NCBI RefSeq assembly: GCF_900112695.1
Contig: NZ_FOMT01000002.1
Location: forward strand, 186,001-250,000
Reading direction: 5' to 3'
DNA length: 64,000 nt
From: Paenibacillus catalpae
GTDB taxonomy: Bacteria; Bacillota; Bacilli; Paenibacillales; Paenibacillaceae
In this document: positions 61,449-64,000 of the stretch, in pieces
Numbering within the stretch: the stretch's first letter is position 1
Layout of the letters: each line of letters opens with the position of its first letter
Program-made: the position numbers and the translations under genes
The notes under the pieces: model-generated
Told to the model about the DNA's origin: nothing
Database searches by the model: none
Seen by the model: only the letters and a program-made list of their open reading frames with translations

Positions 61449-61544
61449 TCCACAGGCTTATCCACATTATCAACATGTCTAATCCCCAATAATATGGAGG
61501 TTTACACAAAGTTAATAACATATCCACAGCAGAGGATGTCCACA
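61447..61544 (+). promoter_or_regulatory. cluster of DnaA-box-like sites upstream of the WsfD-like gene
   Basis: TAATCCACA (61447-61455), the perfect consensus TTATCCACA (61459-61467), ATATCCACA (61520-61528) and ATGTCCACA (61536-61544), all in the same direction. The arrangement suggests a DnaA-binding cluster; there is no dnaA gene or A/T-rich unwinding region to suggest an origin. Confidence 0.6.
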
Positions 61545-61609
61545 TAAAGACCTAGTCCGTAAGTCAGGTCATACATGCAAAAATGTAGAGATTTGTCGGA
61601 GGTTCTCAC

Positions 61610-63025
61610 TTGAGATCATGGATTCGTTTGGAGTGGCTGATGGTTATCGCTGCAGCCATTGTCTTATTGCAGCTATTATTTCTCAGCCCAATCGGCGTTG
61701 CGAATAATGGCGACTTTTACCGCATGATGCTTGCTGGCGGCATTGATTTCGCCGATCCCGGCGAATCCTACCGGGACAAGTTTTTCGGGTATTTCCATAG
61801 CGTGTATCATTATGGACCGTTTTCGATCGGGAGTTATGTTTCCTCTCAAATTATCCCGGTCTTTATAGCGGGAATGGTCGGCAGGCTGGTCGATCCGCAG
61901 CAGTTCGACATTCGGATTTTGTCGCTTCTGTATACCATTCTGTATATCGCGGCTTTGTATGTAATCGTCAAATATAATAAGCAGCGTTCGATCGCTTTTA
62001 ATACTGTCCTTATGGCATGCCTATTGCTCGTGTTTCTGGATATTGGGTACGCGGCTTATTTCAATTCGTTTTTCGGAGAAGCGGTAACGTTAATCTTTAT
62101 GCTGCTTACCTTTGGACTTGCGCTGGCTGTGATCCGATCGGACAAGCCATCGATCTGGCTGCTTACTACATTTTTCTTATCTGCGGTATGTCTCATCGGC
62201 ACGAAGCTGCAAAATGCGCCCATCGGCCTTTTGCTCCTGCTCTTGGGCCTGCGCTTCTGGAAACTGCGTACCGACCGGCCATGGAGAAGAACGGTAGGGG
62301 CTTGGTCCGCCGTTGTTCTGCTTGCAACGGTTACGATGTATACCGCCGCACCTAATGAGCTGAAGCATATTAACCTGTATCAGACCGTGTTCTTCGGCGT
62401 TCTGAAGAATTCGCCGGAACCGGCGGCGGACCTCAGGGAGCTTGGCCTTCCTGAAGCGTTTAAGGTAAACGCAGGGACGAATTTTTTTCAAGCAGATTCG
62501 GTTATCAGGCAAGATGATCCCCGTATTCTCGAAGCGCTGAAGGGGATTAGTCATAAAGATGTACTGCTCTATTATGTGAAGCATCCGGGCAGGTTCAAGC
62601 AAAAGCTGGAGCGTGCCGCGGAGAACGGGATGAGCATCCGGCCGCTTTATCTGGGCAGCTATGAGAAGGAGGCGGGCAAGCCTTACGGTGCGGTCAGTTA
62701 TACTTATAGCGCCTGGAGTACGTTCAAGCTGAAGCATATGCCAAATAACCTTGGGTTTGTTGCGGCCTTCGCCGCTGTCTATCTCATTATTCTTGGGGTG
62801 GAATATGTAAGGCGAGGATCGGTGCGGCAGCGGCTGTATCTGGAAGCGTTGCTGGTGCTGGCGTTGGCCGGAATATTTGGCTTTGCGGTTCCGTTGGTTG
62901 GAGATGGTGAAGCGGATCTTGGCAAGCATCTGTTTCTGTTTAACGTCTGCTTCGATATGATGATGGTCGTTAGTGTGCTTTATGTGGTACATAGAATAGC
63001 AAGGCTTATTTCAGCGAAAAACTAA
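61610..63025 (+). CDS. WsfD-like multi-pass glycan biosynthesis membrane protein
   Basis: A 471-residue protein with about ten membrane segments and a large outside loop between residues 250 and 370. An early loop has NNGDFYRMM (an acidic Asp after the first membrane helix, as in GT-C glycosyltransferases) and a second loop DIGYAAYFNSFFGEAV. I think it is related to WsfD-type hexose transferases of S-layer glycan synthesis; this is inference. TTG 61610 with GGAGG seven bases upstream. SLH proteins elsewhere in the window fit an S-layer. Confidence 0.72.
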   Translation: MRSWIRLEWLMVIAAAIVLLQLLFLSPIGVANNGDFYRMMLAGGIDFADPGESYRDKFFGYFHSVYHYGPFSIGSYVSSQIIPVFIAGMVGRLVDPQQFDIRILSLLYTILYIAALYVIVKYNKQRSIAFNTVLMACLLLVFLDIGYAAYFNSFFGEAVTLIFMLLTFGLALAVIRSDKPSIWLLTTFFLSAVCLIGTKLQNAPIGLLLLLLGLRFWKLRTDRPWRRTVGAWSAVVLLATVTMYTAAPNELKHINLYQTVFFGVLKNSPEPAADLRELGLPEAFKVNAGTNFFQADSVIRQDDPRILEALKGISHKDVLLYYVKHPGRFKQKLERAAENGMSIRPLYLGSYEKEAGKPYGAVSYTYSAWSTFKLKHMPNNLGFVAAFAAVYLIILGVEYVRRGSVRQRLYLEALLVLALAGIFGFAVPLVGDGEADLGKHLFLFNVCFDMMMVVSVLYVVHRIARLISAKN

Positions 63026-63033
63026 AGGCAGAC

Positions 63034-63088
63034 AGCAGGGCTGTTCGGATGGAGAATCGTCTCCATGACGAGCAGCCCTGCTTTGTTT
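63034..63088. terminator. intrinsic terminator after the WsfD-like gene
   Basis: AGCAGGGCTG / CAGCCCTGCT arms with inner GGAGA / TCTCC and a TTTGTTT tail. Shared with the convergent small gene. Confidence 0.82.
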
Positions 63089-63097
63089 CTCGCTTAC

Positions 63098-63274
63098 TTA
63101 ACCTTGTGCGCCCGGACGGATACGGACGACGCCAATCTCGGAAGCGTTGATGGCAAACGCGTTGCCGCCTTGGTTAATAACGGCTTTTGCCGATTGACCA
63201 ACACGGACGTTAGTTGTGCCAGAGCTCCATTTGACAACGTTTTTGTCAGCGGATTTTGTTCTTTTACGACCCAT
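63098..63274 (-). CDS. very small basic protein (58 aa), second of a pair
   Basis: Starts MGRKRTKSADKNVVKWSSG, continues with a neutral Asn/Ala/Gly/Val region and ends RIRPGAQG. AGGAGGTG stands eight bases before the ATG. I do not recognise a family. A Lys/Arg head with a small-residue tail suggests a structural or nucleic-acid-binding peptide, possibly spore related. It follows another 58-residue gene by 43 bases. Confidence 0.7.
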   Translation of the reverse strand: MGRKRTKSADKNVVKWSSGTTNVRVGQSAKAVINQGGNAFAINASEIGVVRIRPGAQG

Positions 63275-63317
63275 TCCAATCACCTCCTCGTCTGGCTTGG
63301 ACGAATGAAGAGGCGGA

Positions 63318-63494
63318 TTACCGTTTGCGTTTCTTTTGCTTCGCCAGCTGTTTCATAATTTGCACGTTTACGGCATTGCTCGCAAGCACGTTTCCGGCTT
63401 CAGCGGTTGCCGAAGCACTTTGATAAATATTAATGACGATGTAGTTGTTATGGCCGACACGGTACTTGTATGTTTTCACATTCTGATGAATCAA
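63318..63494 (-). CDS. very small protein (58 aa), first of a pair
   Basis: Begins at TTG: (M)IHQNVKTYKYRVGHNNYIV, then a neutral small-residue stretch with Ala and Asn, and ends in QLAKQKKRKR. AGGAGGAGG lies seven bases before the start, a very strong site. No family recognised. With its neighbour it forms a two-gene unit of equal-length peptides with opposite placement of the basic segment (tail here, head in the other). Confidence 0.62.
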   Translation of the reverse strand: MIHQNVKTYKYRVGHNNYIVINIYQSASATAEAGNVLASNAVNVQIMKQLAKQKKRKR

Positions 63495-63570
63495 AGGGAG
63501 GCCTCCTCCTGATAGAGTGGAACTTGTTGTAGTCTATGAGAGATAGATAGATTCTGTCGCGGCTAATGGT

Positions 63571-63678
63571 AGGAATTGATGATGGCTTGCGCAGGAAAGT
63601 ATCGGATGGGAAATTGATGAAGGTTACGCAGGAAAGTATCGAAGGGAGGAAATTGATCGGGTTACGCAGGAAAGTATC
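63571..63678 (+). repeat. three tandem 37-38 bp repeats
   Basis: GCAGGAAAGTATC recurs at 63591-63603, 63628-63640 and 63666-63678, each preceded by GGAAATTGATGA-like sequence. An open frame that crosses them is probably not a gene. Together with the next entries it fills the stretch 63495-64000, where no other gene is seen. Confidence 0.75.
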
Positions 63679-63815
63679 TCCTTCCGGTTGCTGTTGTTAT
63701 CTTGATATTCTAATTGAATGTTCAGCGGTTATATCAAGACAACAAAGGCAAGCGCTTCGCTCCTCCACGAGATACTATTCCTACTCCACCTATCAATTGG
63801 AGGGGGGACAAAAAA

Positions 63816-63849
63816 GGGTGGAACAGGTTTTGAAATCCTGTTCCACCCT
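63816..63849. terminator. intrinsic terminator-like hairpin
   Basis: GGGTGGAACAGG / CCTGTTCCACCC with a short loop and A-run before, T-rich after. Confidence 0.75.
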
Positions 63850-63882
63850 CTATTTCTTTATTAATTAATCGATAGGATACAA

Positions 63883-63998
63883 AGAGAAAATATCTCCTGG
63901 AAGAGTGTAACGCTTGCCTTTGAAATCGGGATAAAACCTTAACCCTCTACAATCCGATATCACGATTTCAACAGCAATTGGAAGGAGATATTTTCTCT
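63883..63998 (+). repeat. 116-base element closed by a perfect 15-base inverted repeat
   Basis: AGAGAAAATATCTCC (63883-63897) pairs with GGAGATATTTTCTCT (63984-63998). Inside, GAAATCG (63922-63928) pairs with CGATTTC (63963-63969). The right arm includes AAGGAGATAT, which could be a ribosome site for a gene beyond the window. Could be a folded leader or the edge of a mobile element; not resolvable here. Confidence 0.6.
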
Positions 63999-64000
63999 GC

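Noticed and set aside
61447..61544. Replication origin
   Set aside because: DnaA-box-like sites exist, but no dnaA, dnaN or A/T-rich unwinding region is present in the window.
63566..63868. A 100-codon open frame near the window end
   Set aside because: It crosses tandem 37-38 bp repeats in different frames and a terminator hairpin; no ribosome site.
63883..63998. Insertion-sequence end
   Set aside because: Inverted repeat is compatible, but no transposase fragment or target duplication can be seen inside the window; kept only as an open finding.

Overview
The window is a chromosomal stretch from a Gram-positive, spore-forming Firmicute, most likely Paenibacillus or a close relative. This is inferred from the gene content: YheC/YheD ATP-grasp spore-coat proteins, a YjcZ-type sporulation miniprotein, an SLH-anchored glycosidase, an LplB/YtcP/LipO-type ABC importer, a WsfD-like membrane protein, strong GGAGG ribosome sites with many GTG and TTG starts, and T-box, TPP and c-di-AMP leaders. 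I found no rRNA, tRNA, CRISPR array, transposase or phage structural gene.

Layout. 1-4.3 kb: the end of an aldehyde dehydrogenase with its DUF779 partner, SpeD, and a CYTH / P-loop ATPase / unknown gene trio. 4.33-4.93 kb: a gene-free array of ten palindromes in two sequence families. 5.0-7.5 kb: an ABC exporter divergent from a TetR regulator, with two identical-geometry inverted repeats between them. 7.8-16.4 kb: a thiamin salvage and thiazole operon behind a TPP riboswitch (tenA-thiZ-thiX-thiY-thiF-thiE-thiS-thiG-thiO-thiD). 16.9-18.2 kb: a c-di-AMP (ydaO-type) riboswitch in front of a KamA-family protein that lacks the radical-SAM CxxxCxxC segment. 18-30.8 kb: esterase, NlpC/P60 protein, CapA and two YheC/D proteins, a squalene/phytoene synthase-family enzyme, polysaccharide deacetylase, M15 peptidase, YjcZ peptide and an SLH-GH18 protein. 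31-45.9 kb: MocR regulator, Ddl, aminotransferase, an ECF sigma factor with a membrane partner, an SRPBCC-ArsR pair, MurG, ThrC and an Ada/Ogt/AlkA alkylation-repair group. 46-53.7 kb: dehydrogenases, ArgS with a T-box, and a lactate dehydrogenase. 54-58 kb: a sugar ABC importer with a cre site. 58.1-60.7 kb: a PspA-DUF350-DUF4178-DUF4247 envelope module. 60.9-64 kb: DinB protein, WsfD-like protein and two very small genes.

The most striking structure spreads over the whole window. At least eleven genes (thiY, thiF, a MEKHLA gene, the SLH-GH18 gene, a mocR, ddl, murG, alkA, lplB, ytcP and the DUF4247 gene) are immediately preceded by one to three tandem copies of a leader element. It has a near-constant 5' part (ATGCTTWCGAAGYA), a locus-specific hairpin whose two arms change together from locus to locus, a short T-run, and then the Shine-Dalgarno sequence. 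The 5' mini-hairpin and the main hairpin share bases, so the two folds look mutually exclusive, like an attenuator. I know of no named RNA family that matches, and I consider this the best candidate for an undescribed regulatory system here.
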